From Allomyces arbusculus (taxonomy: Eukaryota > Blastocladiomycota > Blastocladiomycetes > Blastocladiales > Blastocladiaceae), in the NCBI GenBank assembly GCA_027604705.1, contig JADHYV010000002.1, forward strand, positions 868,001-932,000: a DNA stretch of 64,000 bases. Direction: 5' to 3'. The notes beneath the pieces are model-generated. The model saw only the letters and a program-made list of their open reading frames with translations. It was not told the origin of the DNA and ran no database searches. Every line of letters begins with the position of its first letter. The stretch's first letter is position 1. The position numbers and the translations under genes are program-made. This document shows, piece after piece, positions 13,320-23,570 of this stretch.

Positions 13320-16300
13320 GCGACCTGGAACTCGAGCTGCGGGTGTGTGAGAATATACTCGGCGGCGCGTTCCGGGTTATTCCCGCACCGCATCAGCGCC
13401 TCGCGCGCGACCGCATGCGAGAAGCCCATTTCCGTGAGCATCGCGATCCGCTCGGCCGGCGGTTCCGGGCGCGGCGGGCGCGGGGCGTTGATAGCGGCCG
13501 CCGCAGCCGCCGCCGCCGCAGCGGCAGCGCCGGCCCCGGCCCCACCGAGGACCGGGAACGGGAACACGGCCGCGCCGCCCGCACCGGCACCGGCAGCGCC
13601 ACCGGCCGCGGCGCCGCCGGTCATGAGGTTGAAGAACCCGGCGACGTCGCCGCCCTCGAGCATGTCGGCGATATTCTGTGTGAGCGATCCGCCTCCGCCG
13701 TTGGTGCGCGTCGTGCGCGTGACGGTCTCGCCGTCTTCCTTGAGCAGGTGCATGAGGAGGCGCAAAAACGGTTTCACGGCTTGTCGCGGCATCGTGGTCA
13801 CGTCGATCGTCGGCAAAACGTCAATGGCGAGCAGGCGCGACGCGACGAGCACCTCTGCGAGCTGCATCTCCTTCACGGGCAGCAGCGGGAGACTGTAGGC
13901 GTTTTCCGTGTAGTTCTTGGCCGCACAGATCGACGCGAGAATCGTCATGTATATCTCGGCCTGGACCGGGTCGGTCATGTCGGGCTGCAGTTTGGCCCAC
14001 CAGTCGCGGCCGGCGGCGTGCGCGGAGTAGACGAGTCCGGTCTGCAAGTTCATGTTAGTCCGTTCGTCGAGGAAGACGAGCGCAACAGTCCCGAGCGCCT
14101 GCTGCCGCAGCAACAGCGGCAGCGAGTGGTCCTTCACGATATCGAGGTACGACGCGAGCACCGTCGTCAAGTCTCGCAGGAACGCGCGAATCGTGGCGCG
14201 GAACGCGTCGTCAGCCGACCGCCGGCACGCGGCGAGTTTGGCGCACCCGTGGAAGAAGGGCGCCGCGCACATGTGCAGGTTGTAGAGGACCGTGCGCATG
14301 ATCTTGAGGTTGTGGTGCACGGGGGACTGGTCGTCGACGAGTTTCGGCTCAGTCTTGCCGTCCTCCTTGGTCACGACCTCGGCGGGCAGTGGCTCGTCGA
14401 GCGACGGGACACCCCACGAGTCAAGCAACAGGTTCTGCGGCTTGCTGCGCTTGGCGTCATTGTAGAGGTGCGCCGGGTAGGTCGTGCGGAGGTGAACCAT
14501 TTGCCGCAGGCAGTAGTGGTGCAAGTCGGCGAGCCGCTGCAGACCCTCGAGCCCGAGCGACGCATGCAGTTCCTGCAAGTAAGCGGGCGGCTGGCGCCCA
14601 GCGTACTGCGACGACGGCGAGTAGACGTCACTCAACAAGCCAATCAGACCGTGCAGCTCAACGAGCTCAAACAGGATCCGGTTTGCCTGTTCCATGGTCT
14701 CGGGCCGCGCGCGCACGCACATGTCAATCGACTCGGCGGGATGCCACGCGAGCAGCTTGGCCTTGACAATCGGCACGATCGCGTTCGACGCTTCCTTTGC
14801 GTTCGTTTCCGACAGCTGCCGGAACAAGTGCGACAGCGAGTACGACGGCGGCGACGACGGGAAGTCGTATGGCAGCCCCGGGAACGAGAAGATTTGTACG
14901 AGCAGCGAAACACCGCCACCCTCGAGAAACTCCTTCGAGTGCGCGTGCGACTGGAAGTAACCTTCGAGGAACTTGGCCAGGGCATCGACGGTCATGCCGA
15001 GCACCGATGGTTCCGGTTTCGGAGGAATCGACTGGTCAAGGACGGCAAACGATGTGACGGGCGCGGACTGCTTCCCCGTCGCGACCATTTCGCGCAACAC
15101 GTCGAGGATTGCCGCGACGACCTGCGGCTTGAGCGTAGGCTGGTGCCGCACAAGCTCGTCCATGCCGCCACCAATAATCGCCGCGTGCTCGCCGTCGCAC
15201 AGCGTGCGCACGTGAGGCTCCGACAAGAACACCTTGACAAGCTTGCCGACGGCGCCGGACTGCGTCAGGTACTCAAGCCCAGCGGCATTGAGCGACGCCG
15301 CCCCAAACGCGTTGGGCAGCGCAAGAATCACATCGGCAACGGGCGGAATCGACTCTGCGACCTTGTCGATCAGCTTTTGCGGAATCTTCGATTCTTGCAG
15401 GATCGACAGGCACGTGGGCTCGTTGTGGATGAGCGTGGCCATGATGTTGATGCCAAGTGCGGCAATCAAGGGCTGGTGCAGCGAGTCGAAGAGCGTGGCG
15501 AGCGACTGTGGCAGCGACGTGTCAATCAGGTTGCGCATCGCTGGGCCTGAGACGGTTTGCAGCATGTGCAGCGTGCACTTGAGCAGGATCTTGAGCCACT
15601 GCATTCGGTCGAGGTCAATGTTGGCATCGGTCGCGTCGGCAGGCAGTGTCGCGAGGTGCGCAACCTCGGTCTCGATGCGCGCCACGAGCTTGGTCAGGCC
15701 CTGCGCGTTGTTGAAGAGCGTGAACGCGTTGGGGAAACCGTAGACAATCGCGTCCATCATCTGCACGACCTTGGGCCCAAACTTGATGTTATCGGGCAAG
15801 CAATCAAACGCCTGAACGAGCAGCGCGACGAGGCCGGCGTTGAGAAGCATGTTGCCGCTCGTCTGCAGCGTGAGCAGGTACGAAATGAGCCCGTTCAACG
15901 CGTCAAAGTAGTCAAGCGGGACCGGGTGTTCGTTGGTGGTCATGAAGTGCATCACGCGGCGCACCGTGCTGAGCAGCACGCCATGCGAGACCGACGCGTT
16001 GAGAGCCATGAGTACCTCGTTCAATTTACTACGAATGCGCGCGATCCCGTCGAGCGCGTGCAGGCAAGCCGTCTTGAGCGGCCAGTCGTGCACCGTCGCG
16101 TGATCGGGCGCCATCAAGTCGACAATGTCTGGGATCAGCGAGTGCGTGACGATGCGCGTCGTGGCTGCGTCCTCGGGCAGCAAAACGACGCCAATGGCAA
16201 TGGCCAGAACGCGAATGCGCGTGAGGGCGAGCCGGCCCGCGACTGAGTCGACGTGGCGCGCAATCATGAGCTTGTGCTTGAGCGCAAACACGGGGTGCGG

Positions 16301-17328
16301 GCCTTCTGAGGGCGGCGGCAGCGCGCCCGTGGCGAGCGCGGTCGCGGCAGCCACACTCGTGGGCGGGGGGTAGGGCACGTGGTGCTCGTCGACGAGCCGG
16401 GTGATGAGTGTCGGGTCGCTCTCGCGCACTGTTTCGGCGGGAACGTGGATGCGCACGTAGCCCTCGGTCAGCACCAGCGATTCGGTCGTTGCCGATGGTG
16501 CGGGAGCCGGAGTCGGCGCAGGTGCCGCGTCGGTGGCAGCAGGCGACTGATCAGCGGCCGTGGTCGCAGACGATGTTGCGTCGGTTTCAGGCGCCGCAGG
16601 CTGCTGACGGTAAAACGAGAAATCGACAGATTCGAGTTCGTCGGCAACGACGTAATCGGGCGAGAGGAACGTGGCCATGGGCTCGTCGCGCGCCGTCAGG
16701 GGCTGAGCCAGCGTGGCGATGCGTTCAAGTGAGACCATCAATTGCAGGCGCAGCGAGCGCTGCTGGAGCAGGCGCTGCGCCGGGCGTAGGAGCAGCCACA
16801 AGACATGTTCAAGAATTACCGGGTCTTGCGCGCTGAGCAGCTCGTTAAGATGCTAGAGACAAGTGGGTCAGTTGGGCCGATGGGGATCCGTGCGGCATTG
16901 GGCGGCCAAACGTACCTCATGCGACGCGTAAAGCGTGCGGTTCGAGCAATTTTCAAGCAGAAGCCGCGTCCACCGCAGAATCGCGAGCAGCAATTGGCGG
17001 CGCTCAGATGGTAGCGGGACCGGGTTCATGTGGGCAAAGTCGCCTTGCTTGATCAGGTCGGCGAGCAGCGCGTCGAACCGGTTGAGCACGCCGGTCCATT
17101 GGTAGAGATCGCCGCGCGGGAACGACCAGTCCGGGATGGCGTTGACGAGATCCGCGATCTCGTCTTCGGGGCACGAGAGGAGCTGGTCGATGAGCGTCTT
17201 GAGTGCGGGAGGCTGGGGAACGTCGAGTGAAATGAGTCAGCAAATGATCGGGTGGAGCAGTGCCAACGGCAAGAGGGGCAGCGTACCGGCTCGACAGGCC
17301 GCCTGGACGGTATTTTCGTGATCTTCAT
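6749..17328 (-). CDS. TOM1: Giant HECT-type E3 ubiquitin ligase, TOM1/HUWE1 family
   Basis: Ubiquitin ligase of about 3480 aa acting in nuclear and cytosolic protein quality control. Exons are 17213-side 17287-17328, 16916-17212 and 6749-16852; introns are 74 nt (GTACGC..CCAG) and 63 nt (GTACGT..CTAG). The first exon gives MKITKIPSRRPVEP; the second gives LKTLIDQLLSC and RGDLYQWTGVLNRFDALLAD, matching the HUWE1 N-terminus. Armadillo-like helices (DUF908/DUF913 region) follow. A UBA domain (IAMLTEMGFSHAVAREAL) lies near residue 1250, followed by a Gln run, long acidic stretches and a His run near 2175. A UBM-like segment (IDPTFLEALPEDLRMEVI) precedes the C-terminal HECT domain (about 3130-3480). 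The catalytic Cys, near residue 3447, sits in LPSAHTCFNQL and the protein ends EGFGFA. The third exon is over 10 kb without an intron. Confidence 0.95.
13280..13318 (-). repeat. Pure (CAG)13 repeat coding for poly-Gln in the HECT ligase
   Basis: Thirteen uninterrupted CAG codons on the coding strand, just after the UBA domain. Pure runs of this kind are length-unstable and may differ between alleles or strains. Confidence 0.95.
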
Positions 17329-18189
17329 GTTGGACCACGTTGCAACAGGGCTTGAATCAGGTCAAGGGCCCGGCAAGGCGAGCGGGCGAGCGATGGCCGG
17401 GGGCCGGCGGGTCGCGGGTCTGGCCGCTCCACTTGCGGTTGCGGCGCGGGACTTTTTGTTGCTGGGCTCTTGAGCGTTCAGAGCGTGACAGGGTCGTGCA
17501 GTTCCAGCTGGTTGGTAGTTGCGCGCGCGGGCAGCCGGCCGGCCAGGCAGACGGGCGCGGCGTCCGGGACGCGACGGTTCGATGTCGGGTTCGGAAACCG
17601 ACGCGGTTTGGGTGTCGCGTGGGATCGCCGCGGAATGCGGGGAGTTGGCCGTGCAGAAGTTGTCGCGGTCGAGAGCGGCGGCCACCACGTCGTCGTCGGT
17701 GTCGCTGTCGTCGGTGACGCGGGTGGTCCGGACGCGCGGGGCGTGCAGCTTGACGCGGTTCCAACACGGCCAACCGACCGACCTCGGACTTTGCACGAAA
17801 GACTGACAGGCTGAACGCGCCCCTCGATCGCGTGACCGTGCGTGATCTGTCGTAGATGTGACGCGGTCAGGCTTTGCCTTGCAGCAGCCGTGTGAGGACA
17901 TGCTTGTGGAAAATTGGGCGCTGCTTCGTGTGGTGTGCGCACGTGCTGTCGTCCACCGCAACGGCGCGTCCGCAACCACAAACGAGTACGAGAGCGACTT
18001 CGTCAAACTGTCGTCGCTGCCGGCGACGGTGCCAATTTCTCATTTTCCACACGTCAACCATAACCATTTCGAGCCGTCCATCACTCGCTGCATTCTGTTC
18101 CCGCTCGTTTATCGAGTCCGCCCAGCAATTTCCGGCCAACTCGCTCCTCATTTACGTCCTCCGCCAAAATTCAACCGCTCAACATCAAG
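17329..18189. other. Divergent promoter region between TOM1-like and MOB4 genes
   Basis: The two genes are transcribed away from each other, so both promoters should lie here. An open frame of 214 codons on the minus strand (17362-18006) is Arg/Pro/Ala-rich with no recognisable domain, and is more likely leader sequence or chance. No TATA or other motif stands out. Confidence 0.5.
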
Positions 18190-19054
18190 ATGGAGCAAAT
18201 GACCGCTGCACCACCACGAATTCCGCAACGCAAGAACCCGGGCACGCGATACGAGGTTTGGCGTCTGCCCGGATCTGCTGCCAGACGCTCCCGGTCATTG
18301 GCCAGTTGACCAACCACGACATGATCAGGATCTGTACCAGTCCTACGTCACCTACGCGTCGCCCGACGCTATCGAGGCTCCGTTCATGTATCAAGAATAT
18401 CTGCAGCAGCTGATCCGCGCATCACCGGCCGACCCGGAGGCACTTGTCGCGGTCCCGCCCAATGGCGACCCGCTCGTATGGCAGTACGAGCATTTGAGGT
18501 GCGTGGTTGCGGTGAGCGTGGTCGCCGCCGTGGTGACGGAGGTGCTGATGCGTGGCCGTCCATCACTAGGCAATTTTGTCTCGAGCTCACGGGCCTGGTC
18601 GTGGCACTGCACGACGAGTGCAGCGACCAGTCCTGTCCGGAAATGAAGGCCAACGAGTGGCAGTACCTGTGCGCGGCACACCCAACACCAAAGAACGTAC
18701 GACCTGTGCTCGGTTCCCGCAACGACGGCCTCACTGCGCGTCGCATCGACTGATCCCATGTCCTTGACTTAGTGCTGCGCGTTCGACTACATTGTGCATA
18801 CGATCGACGGCGCGTGCGGCCTGCTCAACAACCCGAAATTCTTCCCGTCGCGTGTGAACATGGGAACGCCCGCCGTGCAACAGTTTGGCAACATTGCGCG
18901 CCGCCTCTACCGCGTGTTTGCGCACGCCTATTTCCACCACCGCGCCGTGTTTGACCGGTACGAAGCCGCGTGCCATTTATATGCGCGCTTTGTCGCGTTT
19001 ATTCTCAATTTTGACCTTATGGACAAGGACACGATCTTGATCAAGGATCAATAA
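18190..19054 (+). CDS. MOB4: MOB4/phocein, MOB-family subunit of the STRIPAK complex
   Basis: MOB-fold adaptor of the STRIPAK phosphatase-kinase complex, which in fungi acts in septation, cell fusion and development. Exons are 18190-18255, 18329-18498, 18570-18696 and 18773-19054; introns are 73, 71 and 76 nt, all phase-consistent. The 214-aa product is close to the usual length of about 225. It has RKNPGTRYEDLYQ, YEHLRQFCLELTGL, then ECSDQSCPEM and LCAAHPTPKNCCAFDYIVHT, FFPSRVNM and HAYFHHRAVFD. The two Cys (C-x4-C) and two His (H-x4-H) that bind zinc in MOB proteins are in place. The sequence is nearer to phocein than to Mob1 or Mob2, as shown by the PTPK and YFHH segments. The first donor (GTTTGG) is unusual, but it alone restores the RYE/DLYQ join. 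Confidence 0.92.
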
Positions 19055-20259
19055 AGCAACTTGGCGTGGTACATTGACCTTGGCCTCGATTGATATGTGC
19101 GTGCAGCCCGCGTCGTAAGGACCGAATGCACGCAGTCGATGAACCGGACCGGAACGGTGGCCGTCATTTGCAGATGCGAGCAAGATGACGATGGGAAGGA
19201 GTTGGCCAGAGTCGACCACGGACACTGTTGTTTTTGCCGCTGCGCTTGCGAGCTTTCGCGCTGAGAGCGACGGGGTGCGTGCCAAGCTGGTGCGTCGCCA
19301 TCTCGTCGCGCTCCACCTCGCGGTCCGGTGAGCGTTGTCATCCGTCGACCTATTGCGGCGGGAGCAGGGAGCAGCGGCGTGATGGGCCAGCAGGATGATG
19401 CGTACACCGCATCATCCGGTGCACGACCCTGGAGCGAAGAAGAGAGTGGTTCGCGGCGCGTCCAGCGCGCCCGGCATCGATCTGCGTGCAGAGAAGGGGG
19501 AGTCCAGCGCATGCCAACGTGTGAACATGGCATCGGCGCGCAGAACTGCAGAACCTTTGCGAAGCCGCGCGAACTGGGCTACACGGCGCGGGTGACACGG
19601 GGGACAGTCGGGAGACAGTGTGGCAGCCACGCCTTGTGCCTCAGAACGTGCACGATCGGGCGACTCGCACATGTGGGCCGATGAGGGCCTGGGCCCGGCC
19701 ACGATCCAATGACGCGGGTGCCCCTGGTCTTCGCGCAGGTCTCCCGATCCACGGGTCGCTGGATCAGGCAGCACGCAGGCGTCCCACTCCTCTGCGCCGG
19801 CCGTCGAGAGCTTGTTGGCTGCCGCGCACCACCGCCATGGTCATCGCGAGCTTCGGCCTCCTTCCCTGCTGCTGACCGACACGGTCGGGACTCGGGCCAC
19901 CGTGCCCGCGCGCGCGGAGAGGGGAACGCACGCAGACGGTGCGACTGCCGGCCCGACTCCCCGGCGCACGCACGGGTTGTTGGCCGTCGCCATCGATCGG
20001 GAACCGACCTCCACCTGCCCGACCGACCGCGCCCGCCTCGGCCTGCTCGCTCGCGCATACAACACTCCTTGCCCGCCGCGCATCTGTGCGCCCCCGCCGT
20101 CGGTGCGCCGCCGCCGCCGCCGGTGCCGCGGCCGCCGCCGTGGATGGTGACGGGTTGCGCCTCTCCCACGCGCCCGCGCTCCCCACCCCCTCCTCTTATT
20201 ACTTCATCACGCCCCGTCTCTCGGCCAGACCACACCTTCCGACCACCAACTCGCCCGCG
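19055..20259. other. Intergenic between MOB4 and the proline-rich gene
   Basis: About 1.2 kb with no gene supported. A 475-codon frame on the minus strand starting in the next gene (19579-21006) is Arg/Gly-rich and lies antisense to that gene's first exon, so it is treated as a shadow. Confidence 0.5.
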
Positions 20260-22564
20260 ATGCTTTCGACGCCGCCCTCGTTCAACGCGCACCCCGCCGG
20301 CCGCGCACCGCCGCGCGACCCGGTCCCGCCACACCCCCTCGCCGGCTATCCGCATGCCCATCCCTACGGCGGGCCCGCGCGCCATGGCCACGACCGCGAG
20401 TCCGATACGGCCTACGACCACGCTTGTGCAGCGCACGACCGCGACCACAGATACCCCGCCTTCGACGCCGATCAGTACGGCCACGGCCAAAGTGCTCACG
20501 CGCCGCGATCTGGTCGCGCGCCGTTGGGTGTGGCGACGACGCTTCCCGCTGTGCCTCTGCCGCCGCCTGCGCACGCGGCGGCCTTGCGTGGCACCCCAAC
20601 AGCAACGCGATCCGCGGGCACCACCACCGATCCAGCGTTCGATGCACCGCCATCGGGCGCGACGCGTGCGACCGCACTTGCTCGCCTTGGGCCACCAATG
20701 GCCCCTGCACTGGGCCCTGCCGTTGCGACCGGTGGAGGTGCTGCTGCTGCTGCGCCGGCGTGGCCTGCGGTCGACGACGCGATGCGTGCCTGGCCTGCAG
20801 CTCCGTGGCGACCTGCACCGGCGGTTACACCAAGTACAGGCGCTCGCGCCGCCTACCCCCTTCCGCCACCGCCTCCGCGTGCGCGAGCCGCTTACGATGC
20901 ACGGCCCGACGATCAGGACGACGAAAGGTGCGTGGGTCTCGCCAATCCTTTTGACTGTGCCACGAGCCACGGCGGCCGCAACCTCGCCTTCCACACGATG
21001 CGCCACGGCTAATTTACGCCAGCCTAAACTGACCGCACCGCTCCACGTCCTATCGGCCTCGCTAGGCGCGCCTACTACCCTCCGCCGCCCACACCGGCGC
21101 GCGCCGCGCCCGCGGCACCGTGGCGCGAGTACGACGACGTGTTCCCGCCCGCGCCCGTGCCGATGTCGTATTACGAGGCTCCGCGGTACCCGTCCAACTA
21201 CGACCGCTTGACATGGTCGAATCCGCCGCCCCTACCGACACGTCCGCGCACTGCCAGCCCGTACGACGCTCTGCGCCCACCGCCAGTGCCACGCGCACGC
21301 ACGCACAGCCGCGGCAGCGAATCGCTCGACACGGTGCGCGCCGCCGGTGCACCTTTTGCGCACCCTCCGCGGTCGAGCGGGACCGGGCCCACGTACCATA
21401 TCGAGGCGCAGGACAACGCGTACCGCCCGCCCGCAATCTCTCTAAACTGGCGGCCTACCGACGCCGCGGACATGGACATCGACCGCGTGCCACCCAACTG
21501 GTCGCGACCGGGTCGCGACCGCCCGATGTACTCGGCCGACCCGTACGCGCCTTATGACATGTACCCCGCGCCCCCTCCACCGCACCCATGGGCCGCGATG
21601 CGGCGCGCGTTGCCGCCGCCGGAAGAGTACTACCCCCACCACCACCACCCCCACTCGTACGCCGACTACCCGCCTGCGCACCGACCTGGGCGGCACTGGG
21701 TGGACGACGATCCGCGCGATGCGCCGTTACCGAGTCGGCCCATGCCGTGGCCGATGCCTCCCTTGCCGCCGTTTCAGGATGCGGACCGGTCGTCGAGTGC
21801 TCATTCGGCGCCGCGAACCGTGCCGCCACCGTCGTCCTCATCAGCGCCGGGCCCGTCGCCGACGACAACCGCGCACGCGCAACCCGAAATGCCCACGCTC
21901 GGGCCCGGATCGGGATCCGGGTCGCACCAGGCGTCGAGCACGTCAACGGCGCCGCCGGCAACGATGCCGGGTGGCGGGTACTTTTTTGATGAGGAGAATG
22001 ATCACATGGTCGTTGGCAAAGTATGTTTTCTCTCTGCTCCTGCACCTCGCACCGCGATAAATGCCTCATCACCCCGTCTTTCATTGCCTTCACTAGCGCC
22101 GCGAATTCTTTGTCTTCAACCGCGCCTATTACACGACCATGGTGCTGTGCCTGCAAAACAAGGCGCCGATCCCGCGCGACGTGGAAATCCGCCGCTGGAA
22201 ACGGCTCATGAAGTCGCTCACCCTGCTCCCGAACTACGAGTCGGAGCCGTTCCGGTGCCTCGCCTGGACAGGCGGGAACCTGATCATTGCCCCCGTCGAG
22301 GACTGGGCCGCGATCTTGGCCGCCGTGCACGTGGATAATTCGGGGACCGCGAACGGCAACGCGCACCGCAGCGTCACGCAAACGTGTAAAGTGCTCGGCG
22401 TCACTTACCAGATGCGCCGGTCGCGGTGCGGGATCCCGGCCGAGTACGTCGAGGCATTCTGTCGCAGGTGTACGGGGTGCCGCACGATCACGCCGGCGGC
22501 GATGGTCGTGACGGTGCCGGCCGGGCAGGTGGAGGGGTGTGAGCCGGTGGATCACGCAGCGTAG
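20260..22564 (+). CDS. Pro/His/Tyr-rich protein with a C-terminal H2C2-type zinc module
   Basis: Three exons: 20260-20927, 21066-22020 and 22097-22564; introns are 138 nt (GTGCGT..CTAG) and 76 nt (GTATGT..CTAG). The product is 696 aa. The first 550 residues are disordered and rich in Pro, Ala, Tyr, Arg and His (for example YYPHHHHPHSYADYPP). The last 150 residues look folded: FFVFNRAYYTTMVLCLQNKA, a short linker, LIIAPVEDWAAILAAVH, then a His, a GIPAEYVEAF helix and CRRCTGC. The order and spacing H-x12-H-x~30-C-x2-C fit the integrase-type H2C2 zinc-binding module. No integrase core, protease or reverse transcriptase lies nearby, so this reads as a host gene. A role in nucleic-acid or protein binding is only a guess. 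The start is the first ATG of a long open frame preceded by a pyrimidine-rich leader. Confidence 0.75.
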
Positions 22565-23570
22565 TGGTGTGGAGTGGGCCGTGTTTGTAGTCAATGGATG
22601 TGGCGGGAGCGGTGCCCGTACGCCGTGTGGTGGGAGAGATTAATTTATTGCCCCCCGCCGGCATGGATAGATATGTTCCAACGCGTCTCCATCTTGCCCA
22701 CTTGTGCATGCTGGCGCGCGTCGCATGGCATTCTGTCGTGTCGCCCTTTGGTGCATTTTTCCAGAGCTGGCGCACGAATGTCGCATTTTTGCAAGAGATT
22801 CCACAATGTGGGACGCTGAAGCAAAATAACCCTCGTGGGCCGCGACAAGGGATCACATGGGGCTGCGCGCAGAGGGCAGCAGATAGACGCGGCGACAGGC
22901 CAGTCTGTGTGCCGAAAGGAAGGGACGCCAAAGCAGCACCTCATCCACAACCACACTTGCTGCTCATCCAGGCCCCCCAGCCGCGCTTGAAGTTGCGGAT
23001 CAAAATCAGCCGTTCCACGTCAATATTTTGGCATTTTAGCGTTCGACGTACGCCCTTTGATGTGCAGCGATGGCAAGGAGGGGAGGCTGACCGCCCCTGA
23101 GCGCACGTCAAGCGCGAGCTGCCAAGAAGAGCGCACAACGGTGGGAGACGTGACGTGGTTTCCACGGCGGCGGACCCAGCATGAATGAGCAAGCAAGCCA
23201 AGTGTCGACAGTGATCATGCGTGATTAAACTCAAGGAGTCAATGAGAAATTCTAATTTAATGGAGGGAGGAGGGTCCCGAGCACGGCGGCAGCACGGCGA
23301 GCGGGCAACATTTGGAACGGTGTCTTGTCGAAGCGGCTGCAACTTGCAGCGCCGGCAACGAGCAGAACGAAGGTGGGCCCCAGTGAGTGCCGGCTGGAGC
23401 TCGCTCTCCGATCACACCTCACGTCGCTCCAACTCTCCGACCCTCCGACCGCCGGCCCGCCCCGTCCGTGCACTCTTCAACATCCCCTCTTGTGCGCGTC
23501 CTTGTTGCATCTCGACCGACTTGGTCGCGCGTGCGACTGCCAACACTGCCGCACGCATCCTCAGCCGACC
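22565..23570. other. Intergenic between the H2C2 gene and the CNG-like gene
   Basis: No gene supported. AT content rises around 22620-22800 and 23000-23260, as expected for 3' flank and promoter. A pyrimidine-rich leader (23460-23560) runs up to the CNG-like start codon. Confidence 0.5.

Noticed and set aside
13343-15550. 735-codon open frame on the + strand inside the HECT ligase gene
   Set aside because: It lies fully antisense to a well-supported coding exon and is Arg/Val/Gly-rich, as expected from reading GC-rich codons backwards. The same applies to + strand frames at 6536-7951, 8370-9860, 8924-10915 and 11912-12760.
17362-18006. Possible small gene upstream of TOM1 on the minus strand
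   Set aside because: No domain, no splice-supported extension, and it lies where the divergent promoters and leaders should be.
19579-21006. 475-codon minus-strand frame
   Set aside because: Mostly antisense to the proline-rich gene and its leader; Arg/Gly-rich and without a domain.
21990-22564. A full LTR retroelement around the H2C2 module
   Set aside because: No long terminal repeats, reverse transcriptase, protease or integrase core is visible on either strand nearby; only the zinc-module likeness remains.
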